39,468 bases of DNA, from positions 1-39,468 of the forward strand of contig JAGVCW010000029.1 in assembly GCA_020059045.1 (NCBI GenBank), given 5' to 3'. Source of the DNA: Minisyncoccota bacterium (GTDB taxonomy: Bacteria; Patescibacteriota; Minisyncoccia; Phycocordibacterales; Zambryskibacteraceae). Shown here in pieces: positions 33,385 to 39,468 of this stretch (position 1 is the stretch's first letter; every line of letters starts with the position of its first letter). Below the pieces are notes generated by a model. The model made no database searches. It was not told the DNA's origin and was given only the letters and a program-made list of their open reading frames with translations. The position numbers and the translations under genes were made by a program.

Positions 33385-34059
33385 ATGCTTGAATTTAAGG
33401 TAGAAAAAAGAGGGGAAAAGGATCAATTAGACACTTTGCGTAAAAAAGGAATGATCCCGGCTGTTTACTATGGAAAAAAGCAAGAATCAACTCCTGTGTC
33501 TGTGCCGTTCGTTGATTTTCTAAAGGTGTGGAAAAAGGCAGGTGAGTCGACTGTTGTGACGCTCAAGGACGGTGACGAATCACACGACTCACTTATACAC
33601 GATATTGACCTTGACCCAGTTACAGGCAATCCACGGCACGCTGACTTCTATGTGTTTGAAAAAGGACACAAACTAAAAATTTCGGTGCCTGTCGAGTTTA
33701 TTGGTACTGCACCCGGAGTGAAAGATCTTGGTGGAGTGTTCGTGAAAGTTATGCACGAATTGAAGATTGAGGCTATGCCTAAGGATCTTCCACACCAAAT
33801 CGACGTGGATATATCTACTCTTGAAGCAATCGGTAGTCAGATTTTAGCCAAGGATGTAAAGATGCCACAAGGTGTAGACCTGCTTGAAAATATAGAAGAG
33901 GTGGTAGCACTTATTGCAGAACCAAAGAAAGAGGAAGAGGTAGAAGTTGCACCAATTGATCTCTCATCTATTGAGGTAGAAAAGAAAGGTAAGGAAGCAA
34001 AGGAAGGTGAAGAGGGGGGAGAGGCAGTCGCAGAAGGAAATAAGGAGGGTAAAGTGTAA
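33385..34059 (+). CDS. rplY: Large ribosomal subunit protein bL25 (CTC form)
   Basis: 224-aa bL25 of the long CTC/TL5 type, binding 5S rRNA. The N-terminal domain has LRKKGMIPAVYYGKKQESTPV, and the DFYVFEKGHKLKISVPVEF start of the C-terminal beta domain is clear. A Glu/Lys/Gly-rich acidic tail (about residues 185-224) ends the protein. The transcript is near leaderless and closed by a terminator at 34082. Confidence 0.95.
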   Translation: MLEFKVEKRGEKDQLDTLRKKGMIPAVYYGKKQESTPVSVPFVDFLKVWKKAGESTVVTLKDGDESHDSLIHDIDLDPVTGNPRHADFYVFEKGHKLKISVPVEFIGTAPGVKDLGGVFVKVMHELKIEAMPKDLPHQIDVDISTLEAIGSQILAKDVKMPQGVDLLENIEEVVALIAEPKKEEEVEVAPIDLSSIEVEKKGKEAKEGEEGGEAVAEGNKEGKV

Positions 34060-34081
34060 AACGTAAAGCAAAAGATAGGTA

Positions 34082-34113
34082 ACAAAAGACGATTATAGTC
34101 GTCTTTTGTCGTA
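34082..34113 (+). terminator. Intrinsic terminator of rplY
   Basis: ACAAAAGACGA (34082-34092) pairs with TCGTCTTTTGT (34099-34109); an 11-bp stem with A and T runs in its own arms. Confidence 0.75.
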
Positions 34114-34137
34114 TGGGCGATTTATACAGAAATGAGT

Positions 34138-34143
34138 TATAAT
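34138..34143 (+). promoter_or_regulatory. -10 box of the lytic transglycosylase gene
   Basis: TATAAT, then 10 nt, then ATG 34154. Confidence 0.5.
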
Positions 34144-34153
34144 TCTAGAATAG

Positions 34154-35560
34154 ATGTCATTTAATATTACGAATGGATCAAAGAAGTTTATATCCACTGG
34201 CACTTGTTTGGTGCTTATTTTTTCATTGATGTGTACGGTAGCAATACCTGTGTATGCGCAGTCGGAGGCCGAAATAATAGAGCAAGAAGCCAAGTTAAGG
34301 GCAGAGTATGACGTACTCCAGAAAGAAATTGACCATTGGCAAGGTGTGGTAGACGAAACAAGAAAAAAGGCAAGTAATATTCAGGGAGATATAACTGGAT
34401 TAACTGCAAAAATTAAAGAAGCAGAAGCACAAATCAAGCAAAAGAATCTGGCTATTAGCCAGTTGTCAGTCCAGATAAATTCAAAAACAAAAAAGATTAC
34501 TGAATTAGAAGGAAAAATAAGTACAGGTAAAGAATCCCTAGCTCAGCTTATACGCAAAACTAATGAGATCGACTCATACACAATAGCTGAGGTTATGTTT
34601 GCTAACAAAGATCTTTCAGATTTTTTCCAAGATATTGACTCCTTTGCGTCAATAAAGGAAGAAATGAAAAAGCACTTTACAATTGTGCGTGAGGCAAAAG
34701 CAAATACAGAAGAAGAAAAGGAACAGCTGGGAGTGAAGAAAAACGAGGAGGCTGATGCAAAATATATTGTAGAAACTCGTAAAAAAACTATTGCAGAAAG
34801 TGAGGCAGAAAAAAAGAAACTCTTAGCTATTACAAAAGAAGAGGAAAAAACCTACCAAACGGTTCTTGCAGAACGACAGGCACGAGCGGCGCAAATTAGA
34901 GCAGCACTATTTAGGCTTCGAGATACTGAGGGAATACAATTTGGAAAGGCGCTTGAATACGCAAACGGAGCATCACAGAAAACAGGAGTTAGAGCATCTC
35001 TCATACTTGCAATTCTCACACAGGAATCGGATCTGGGAAAGAATCAGGGATCATGCTTGTTATCAAGTATAGAAACGGGGGATGGTGTAGGTAAAAATAC
35101 TGGAACAATATTCCAAAAGGTAATGAAATCTCCACGAGATACAATACCATTTGAGGACATAACAAAAAGACTTGGTCGTGACTGGAAGATGACACCAGTG
35201 TCATGCCCACCAGGAACAACTTATTTACCGAACAGAGGTTACGGTGGAGGAATGGGCCCATCACAATTTATCCCATCAACATGGGAACTCTTTAAGGCAC
35301 GCATCGGCCAATCAGTAGGGGTGAATGCGGCACAAGCGGATCCATGGAATCCAGCTCACTCATTTGTTGCAACTGCAATATACCTCTCGGACCTTGGCGC
35401 AATAAGTGGAAGCTATTCTTCAGAGCGAAATGCTGCATGCAGATACTATTCCGGAAGATCTTGCGATGGTAAACAGCCGGCAAACAGCTTTTATGGTAAT
35501 TCTGTAATGGAAAAAGCAGAAGAAATACAAAGTAATATAGACTTTCTTATGGGAGTGTAG
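34154..35560 (+). CDS. Secreted coiled-coil lytic transglycosylase
   Basis: 468-aa exported cell-wall enzyme. A signal peptide (about 1-36, ending VYAQS) is followed by a long coiled coil (about 38-250) like the EnvC/PcsB/RipA regulators of peptidoglycan hydrolases, then a transglycosylase domain. The catalytic Glu is in ILTQESDLGKNQG; GYGGGMGPSQFIPSTWELFK is the characteristic MltB/SLT-like motif, with YYSGRSC near the end. It would cut glycan strands during growth or division, with the coiled coil as autoinhibitory or targeting arm (inference). Near-leaderless transcript. Confidence 0.93.
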   Translation: MSFNITNGSKKFISTGTCLVLIFSLMCTVAIPVYAQSEAEIIEQEAKLRAEYDVLQKEIDHWQGVVDETRKKASNIQGDITGLTAKIKEAEAQIKQKNLAISQLSVQINSKTKKITELEGKISTGKESLAQLIRKTNEIDSYTIAEVMFANKDLSDFFQDIDSFASIKEEMKKHFTIVREAKANTEEEKEQLGVKKNEEADAKYIVETRKKTIAESEAEKKKLLAITKEEEKTYQTVLAERQARAAQIRAALFRLRDTEGIQFGKALEYANGASQKTGVRASLILAILTQESDLGKNQGSCLLSSIETGDGVGKNTGTIFQKVMKSPRDTIPFEDITKRLGRDWKMTPVSCPPGTTYLPNRGYGGGMGPSQFIPSTWELFKARIGQSVGVNAAQADPWNPAHSFVATAIYLSDLGAISGSYSSERNAACRYYSGRSCDGKQPANSFYGNSVMEKAEEIQSNIDFLMGV

Positions 35561-35674
35561 GAGAAGAAGGAAGAATAAGGAATGGTGAATGGTGAATAAA
35601 GTAGGAAGAAGATACTAGATCTTTCAAAAAAAGGCTTAAGATAAGGCTTTATTGGCGGAATACTAAATTTCTGC

Positions 35675-35708
35675 TTGCATTTTTTTCTAGATATGCTATA
35701 ATTATAAT
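35675..35708 (+). promoter_or_regulatory. Promoter of the 35710-35997 RNA
   Basis: TTGCAT (35675-35680), 16-nt spacer, TATAAT (35697-35702), immediately followed by a second TATAAT (35703-35708). The spacer 35561-35674 before it is purine-rich and has no gene. Confidence 0.7.
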
Positions 35709-35709
35709 A

Positions 35710-35997
35710 CTGAGAGCTACGGCGGCTCGGAAGGGTCTAGCGCCATGACGCGCTGTGACAAAAGGCCGACAACTTAAACTTGGTCCCCGCGTTTCGGGGC
35801 ACTCCGGATGACTGGCGATACCAGTGGTACCGTTCATCATCCGGGGTGATGATCTTTCCGTGTTTGTGCGATTGTGAGGTAGCCGGAGGCAAAAATCGCG
35901 TGAATGACCTCACTCACCGATCCAGAGGTCATCCCTTGCCTCGCACAAACACTTCCTGTTAAAGACCCCTGCTCAAAAAGCCGGGGTCTTGTCTTTT
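35710..35997 (+). ncRNA. Unrecognised structured non-coding RNA, about 288 nt
   Basis: A non-coding unit with promoter and terminator, between the transglycosylase and bL31. Hairpins: AGCGC/GCGCT near 35739; CCCCG/CGGGG near 35785; CCGGATG/CATCCGG (near 35803 and 35836) enclosing ACTGG/CCAGT. The 3' half is nested: GTGTTTGTGCG (35860-35870) with CGCACAAACAC (35942-35952), a perfect 11 bp; AGGCAA (35887) with TTGCCT (35936); TGACCTC (35905) with GAGGTCA (35925). TGAGGT (35875) can compete for ACCTCA (35907), a possible pseudoknot. No tmRNA, RNase P or SRP hallmark found. Confidence 0.75.
35962..35997 (+). terminator. Intrinsic terminator of the 35710-35997 RNA
   Basis: AAGACCCC (35962-35969) and GGGGTCTT (35983-35990) with an inner GCT/AGC pair, then GTCTTTT. 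Its tail overlaps the -35 box of the next promoter. Confidence 0.85.
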
Positions 35998-36016
35998 ATA
36001 CAAATACTGCTATATT
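35989..36016 (+). promoter_or_regulatory. rpmE promoter
   Basis: TTGTCT (35989-35994), 16-nt spacer, TATATT (36011-36016); 9 nt to ATG 36026, implying a near-leaderless mRNA. Confidence 0.6.
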
Positions 36017-36025
36017 AGCTTCACA

Positions 36026-36244
36026 ATGAAGAAGGAAATTCACCCACAATATTTTGAAAAAGCCAAGGTAATCTGCGCTTGTGGTGCTACTTTTGTTATT
36101 GGCTCTACTCGTGAAAAGATTGAAGTTGAAATCTGCAGTGCATGTCACCCTTTTTATACTGGAAACGAAAAGATCATAGATACGGCGGGTCGTGTTGAGA
36201 AATTTAAGTCAAGGAGAGCCCAAGCTGCAAAAGGAAAGAAGTAA
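36026..36244 (+). CDS. rpmE: Large ribosomal subunit protein bL31
   Basis: 72-aa zinc-binding bL31. Cys17, Cys19, Cys37 and Cys40 (CACG and [10 protein letters not shown]) are the four ligands of the C+ form, and [10 protein letters not shown] at the start is typical. The Lys/Arg-rich tail ends [10 protein letters not shown]. It stands before prfA, the common bL31-RF1 order. Confidence 0.96.
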   Translation: MKKEIHPQYFEKAKVICACGATFVIGSTREKIEVEICSACHPFYTGNEKIIDTAGRVEKFKSRRAQAAKGKK

Positions 36245-36259
36245 ATAATCAAGAATAAT

Positions 36260-36294
36260 TGGCACTAAATAATGCTAAGCATTATTGCGTGCCA
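36260..36294 (+). terminator. Hairpin between rpmE and prfA
   Basis: TGGCAC (36260-36265) pairs with GTGCCA (36289-36294), and AATAATG with CATTATT inside. It lies 14 nt before the prfA ATG at 36308. There is no T-tract, so it may be a processing or regulatory hairpin. An in-frame ATG at 36272 is inside the stem. Confidence 0.5.
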
Positions 36295-36307
36295 GTATTC
36301 TAATGTC

Positions 36308-37288
36308 ATGGAAGACCTTTCTAAATTCAAGGATAATCCCAAAACTACTTATCTAGCGAGCTCCTTTAAGAAACTTCTCGACGAAGAGAAAGAGATTTTG
36401 GAAATGACTAGTGATCCGGAAATGAAGAGTCTTGCAGAGGAGGATCTAAGGAAAGTAGAAGAGCAAAAAGATATTTTGTGGAAGCAGATGAATGAGATTC
36501 TTCTCGAAGAAGAGAATGAAGAACAGTCGGAAGTTACTAATGAAATTATTCTTGAGGTTCGTGCTGGAGTCGGGGGAGAAGAAGCAGCCCTTTTTGCTGA
36601 AGAGATTGCCTTGATGTACAAGAGGTACGCAGAGACTCTCGGCTGGACATGGAAGACGGTAGATGAATCAAAGAGCTCACTTAGAGGCTATAAAGAGGCC
36701 TCATTCGAGGTTCATGGTAAAGGTATATACGACAAACTAAGATTTGAAACCGGAGTTCATAGAATTCAAAGAGTTCCCGCTACCGAGAAGTCAGGGCGAG
36801 TGCATACATCGACAGCATCAGTTGCGATTCTTCCAATTAGAAAAAAAGTGAAGGTGGAGATAAATCCAGCAGATCTTCATATAGAATTCTCACGCGCTGG
36901 AGGTAAGGGCGGACAAAATGTGAACAAGGTTGAAACGGCAGTACGAATTCTCCACAAACCAACTGGTATTGATGTTCGAGCAACATCTGAGAGGAGTCAG
37001 AATGCAAACAAAGAACAAGCTATGGCCATCGTTTTTGCTAAACTCTCTGCTCTAAAAGAAGAAGAAGAGCACAAGAAGTACTCAGAAAAAAGAAATGTCC
37101 AGATTGGCACTGGAGACAGATCGGAAAAAATCAGAACCTACAATATTTTACAAGACAGAGTGACAGACCATAGGATCAAAGAATCTTGGCACAATATTGA
37201 ACAAATATTTGCAGGTCAAATAGGGCCGATAATTGAAGCTCTGCAGAATGCACAGGCTAAAATTCAACACGATGGTGTACTAAGTTAA
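36308..37288 (+). CDS. prfA: Peptide chain release factor 1
   Basis: 326-aa RF1, releasing nascent chains at UAA and UAG. The codon-recognition region near [20 protein letters not shown] and the catalytic GGQ in [19 protein letters not shown] are intact. The N-terminal domain is about 30 residues shorter than in E. coli RF1. ATG 36308 is preferred to 36272 because the latter is buried in a hairpin. Its use of UAG/UAA agrees with UGA being left to RF2. Confidence 0.95.
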   Translation: MEDLSKFKDNPKTTYLASSFKKLLDEEKEILEMTSDPEMKSLAEEDLRKVEEQKDILWKQMNEILLEEENEEQSEVTNEIILEVRAGVGGEEAALFAEEIALMYKRYAETLGWTWKTVDESKSSLRGYKEASFEVHGKGIYDKLRFETGVHRIQRVPATEKSGRVHTSTASVAILPIRKKVKVEINPADLHIEFSRAGGKGGQNVNKVETAVRILHKPTGIDVRATSERSQNANKEQAMAIVFAKLSALKEEEEHKKYSEKRNVQIGTGDRSEKIRTYNILQDRVTDHRIKESWHNIEQIFAGQIGPIIEALQNAQAKIQHDGVLS

Positions 37289-37375
37289 TATGCTAGATAT
37301 GAATTTCGAGGCTAATAATAGCGTTTCCCGGACTTTGACTTTTTGGGCGCTTACCTGTAACATTCTACTTTGTCT

Positions 37376-38098
37376 ATGCAAACGCAAGAAAATAAGAAAA
37401 ATGATGCAATCGAAAAACTCTTTAGTGTTGGAGCCCATTTTGCTGTAGTTAAATCCCGCAGACATCCTTCTAACAAACCATTTATCTTTGGTGTTAAAAA
37501 TAAGATAGAAATATTTGACTTAGAGAAAACAAGTGGTGCTCTTGCGACAGCTAAGGATTTTGTTAAGTCTATTGCAGCGGAAGGAGGAACAATACTTTTT
37601 GTGGGGGGCAAGAGTGAAGCAAAAAGTGCTGTTAGAGACGGAGCGATGAAAGCAGGAATGCCTTATATCGCAGGTAGATGGCTTGGGGGAACACTTACTA
37701 ATTTCTCTGAAATCAAGAAACGTATTGCAAAACTTGCTGATCTAACTAGTCAGAAGGAAAAGGGTGAGCTTGCAAAATATACTAAAAAGGAGAGGCTTCT
37801 AATCGACCGAGAAATTGAATATCTTCAGGATGCATTTTCAGGACTTTCTACCATGACGGGGATTCCTAAGGCACTTTTCGTTATAGATTCCAAAAGAGAA
37901 AATATTGGGGTTAGTGAAGCACAGCAGCTAAATGTACCAGTAATCTCTCTTTCAAGCTCCGATTGTAATATTCGTGACATAGATTATCCCATTCCTGGAA
38001 ACGACGCGGCAAAAGCAAGTATTACGCATTTTGTAGAAGAAATTGTATCTGCAATACAGGAAGGCAAAGCAGTAGCTCCTAAGTCACAGGTTGCCTAG
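37376..38098 (+). CDS. rpsB: Small ribosomal subunit protein uS2
   Basis: 240-aa uS2, required for 30S assembly with bS1. GAHFAVVKSRRHPSNKPFIF, FVGGKSEAKSAVRDGAMKAG, YIAGRWLGGTLTNFSEIKKR and PVISLSSSDCNIRDIDYPIP match the family. It starts at ATG 37376 rather than the in-frame TTG at 37370. The rpsB-tsf order is conserved in bacteria. Confidence 0.97.
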   Translation: MQTQENKKNDAIEKLFSVGAHFAVVKSRRHPSNKPFIFGVKNKIEIFDLEKTSGALATAKDFVKSIAAEGGTILFVGGKSEAKSAVRDGAMKAGMPYIAGRWLGGTLTNFSEIKKRIAKLADLTSQKEKGELAKYTKKERLLIDREIEYLQDAFSGLSTMTGIPKALFVIDSKRENIGVSEAQQLNVPVISLSSSDCNIRDIDYPIPGNDAAKASITHFVEEIVSAIQEGKAVAPKSQVA

Positions 38099-38132
38099 AT
38101 TTATTTTTTGGTTTTAGTTTTTTCACAAATAT

Positions 38133-38717
38133 ATGATTACAACGGAACAGGTTAAAGAATTGAGAGAGAGAACAGGACTTTCTATTATGCAATGCAGAAA
38201 GGCTCTCGAAGACTCAAACGGCGATATTGAAAAAGCAATTATTATCCTGCGCAAGCACGCAAGTACTATTGTAGATAAAAAAGCAGATAGAGCGCTTGGG
38301 GCTGGTACAGTGCAATCATATATACACAGTACTCACTCTGTAGGAGCGATAGTGGAACTTTCTTGTGAAACTGATTTTGTTGCAAAAAATGATGAATTCA
38401 AGGCTCTGGCTTATGATGTGGCAATGCAAGTTGCGGCAAGTGACCCCCAGTTTTTAAAAATGGATGATGTGACCGAGGACGCTCGCAAATTGGCAGGAGA
38501 GGTGTTTGCTAAAGAGGTTGCAGATAAGCCGCAAGATATGCAAGAAAAGATTCTAAAGGGTAAACTTGATGCATACTTCGGGGAAAAGACATTGCTTGAA
38601 CAGCCATTTATTAAGAATCCTGAGCTTAAGATAAAAGATCTGATAAGTGGTGCAACGCAAAAATTCGGTGAGAGGATAGAAATAAGACGTTTTGTCCGGT
38701 TTTCGACTCAAAACTAA
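38133..38717 (+). CDS. tsf: Elongation factor Ts
   Basis: 194-aa nucleotide-exchange factor for EF-Tu. N-terminal UBA-like domain ITTEQVKELRERTGLSIMQC followed by KALEDSNGDIEKAI, and the core ELSCETDFVAKNDEFKALAY. It is short (about 280 residues in E. coli), having a single core subdomain as in the reduced EF-Ts forms of many compact genomes. It follows rpsB by 34 nt. Confidence 0.97.
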   Translation: MITTEQVKELRERTGLSIMQCRKALEDSNGDIEKAIIILRKHASTIVDKKADRALGAGTVQSYIHSTHSVGAIVELSCETDFVAKNDEFKALAYDVAMQVAASDPQFLKMDDVTEDARKLAGEVFAKEVADKPQDMQEKILKGKLDAYFGEKTLLEQPFIKNPELKIKDLISGATQKFGERIEIRRFVRFSTQN

Positions 38718-38722
38718 TATCT

Positions 38723-39118
38723 ATGTTTACAATTGTATTTGCGGTTTCGTTTCTTGTGGTAATACTACTATTGTCACTTAAAACGGTTGAAAACAGACGA
38801 GGTGAGAGCCTCGCACCTCTAAAGACTCTTAGAAAACTTGATGAACCGCTTAGGAATCTACTAATGAAGCTTGGTAACAATTTTAACTCTGTTGCTGATA
38901 CGAGCGAGCAGTTTTTGGTAAAAGATCTTCAAACATACGCTAAAAAAAGTGTACTTGATGCGAAAAGCTACTTGGTGGGAACTTATGAGAAAACTCTAAT
39001 TGACGCTCGAGGCAACAGAATTCTGAAGCAGACCAGAGAGGTTTCAGGTTTCTTAAAGGACATAGCAAAGCATAAGGTACAAAATGGAAAAGGAAGGATA
39101 GATGATTATATTAATTAA
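38723..39118 (+). CDS. Membrane-anchored hypothetical protein
   Basis: 131-aa protein with one N-terminal transmembrane helix (FTIVFAVSFLVVILLLSL, residues 2-19) and a basic helical cytoplasmic or outer part. It begins 5 nt after tsf, so it is cotranscribed with rpsB-tsf. No family recognised. Confidence 0.7.
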   Translation: MFTIVFAVSFLVVILLLSLKTVENRRGESLAPLKTLRKLDEPLRNLLMKLGNNFNSVADTSEQFLVKDLQTYAKKSVLDAKSYLVGTYEKTLIDARGNRILKQTREVSGFLKDIAKHKVQNGKGRIDDYIN

Positions 39119-39203
39119 ATAATATAATAGAGAAGGTGTTGGATGAAAGTTTGACTTGTTTTTAATATCGTTTGTTGTATCTTGTAGAATTGTAAATCGT
39201 AAC

Positions 39204-39276
39204 GCCACCTTAGCTCAGTTGGTAGAGCAACGCTTTTGTAAAGCGAAGGTCCCCAGTTCGAATCTGGGAGGTGGCT
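39204..39276 (+). tRNA. tRNA-Thr (anticodon TGT)
   Basis: Acceptor GCCACCT (39204-39210) pairs with AGGTGGC, discriminator T at 39276. D-arm GCTC/GAGC, anticodon loop TTTGTAA with anticodon TGT, T-arm CCCAG-TTCGAAT-CTGGG. The 27-43 pair is A-A. CCA is not encoded. Confidence 0.96.
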
Positions 39277-39278
39277 CT

Positions 39279-39468
39279 GTGAAGGAAAGCACTACCTCGC
39301 AAGTAACTTATTTCCAAAACCTTGATGGTTGGCGTTTTGTGGCATTTTTTACTGTTTTTGTATCTCACGCGGCACTTTTTTTAGGCTATGATAATCAATC
39401 ACAAACGTTTGGGAATATTAAGAAATATGTTCTTGTAAGTGGGGATGTTGGAGTTTCTTTTTTCTTTG
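39279..39468 (+). CDS. Acyltransferase 3 family protein (5' part)
   Basis: First 63 codons of a membrane acyltransferase of the acyltransferase-3/OafA family, cut by the window edge. YFQNLDGWRFVAFFTVFVSH carries the family N-terminal pattern (LDGLRG-AA..V..H) in the first transmembrane helix, and GDVGVSFFF resembles the usual GVDLFFVISGF. GTG 39279 is taken as start, 3 nt after the tRNA-Thr, because no ATG occurs in the visible part. Such enzymes acetylate or acylate cell-surface sugars. Confidence 0.8.
   Translation, partial: MKESTTSQVTYFQNLDGWRFVAFFTVFVSHAALFLGYDNQSQTFGNIKKYVLVSGDVGVSFFF

Noticed and set aside
35649-35962. Short open frames on both strands over the 35710-35997 RNA
   Set aside because: They ignore the promoter and terminator and have no recognisable sequence or ribosome site.

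Overview
The window reads as a chromosomal segment of a Candidate Phyla Radiation bacterium (Candidatus Patescibacteria, probably the Parcubacteria side). The basis is AT-rich, tightly packed short genes; compact ribosomal and translation proteins; a split transketolase with a minimal sugar-phosphate gene set; a lone oligopeptide-binding protein anchored by a transmembrane segment; and many genes without a Shine-Dalgarno site whose -10 box lies only 7-10 nt before the start codon. UGA is an ordinary stop (for example lemA and both transketolase neighbours), so this is not a recoded Gracilibacteria/SR1 lineage. The lineage is inferred; no 16S gene is present.

Layout. 1-4400 (mostly minus): the start codon of an unseen gene with a structured leader, RNase J, an oligopeptide-binding protein and SecG. 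4400-6900: a free-standing unrecognised RNA with its own promoter and terminator, then groES-groEL. 6900-10400: a helix-turn-helix protein, a small membrane protein, LemA, a NUDIX hydrolase, a hypothetical, HtpX and tRNA-Ser. 10400-15100: an accessory-looking stretch with a partial tRNA duplication, a perfect 36-bp palindrome, a VOC protein, two secreted proteins that look foreign (one with a TonB C-terminal-like domain), a proton-pumping pyrophosphatase and pyrE. 15100-17400: msrB, a membrane-anchored hypothetical, an RRM protein and a DUF192 protein. 17500-21500: nrdA-nrdB and a zinc-finger miniprotein. 21500-32600: a sugar-phosphate block (GAPDH, RpiB, Rpe-like, split transketolase, PfkB kinase, class II aldolase, FAD-linked oxidase) with small membrane proteins between. 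32600-39468: two small hypotheticals, bL25, a lytic transglycosylase, a second unrecognised RNA, bL31, RF1, uS2, EF-Ts, a membrane-anchored hypothetical, tRNA-Thr and the start of an acyltransferase.

The most exciting signal is a family of three related 5'-leader RNAs. In each the whole leader, from just after an extended -10 promoter to the AUG, folds so that a 13-nt left arm (TCCCGTTAGAAGC) pairs perfectly with a right arm ending on the A of the start codon. Copies precede GAPDH (21545-21663), RpiB (23289-23408) and the unseen gene at the left edge (minus, 4-230). The second helix next to it is kept with a G-C to G-U change, a bulge is conserved, and the left-edge copy carries an additional long stem-loop at that bulge. 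This looks like an undescribed cis-regulatory RNA controlling translation of central-carbon genes.

The sugar genes together would give a non-oxidative pentose phosphate route feeding lower glycolysis. The ribonucleotide reductase small subunit has the ligand set of class Ic (Mn/Fe) enzymes, and its large subunit lacks the usual C-terminal cysteine pair.
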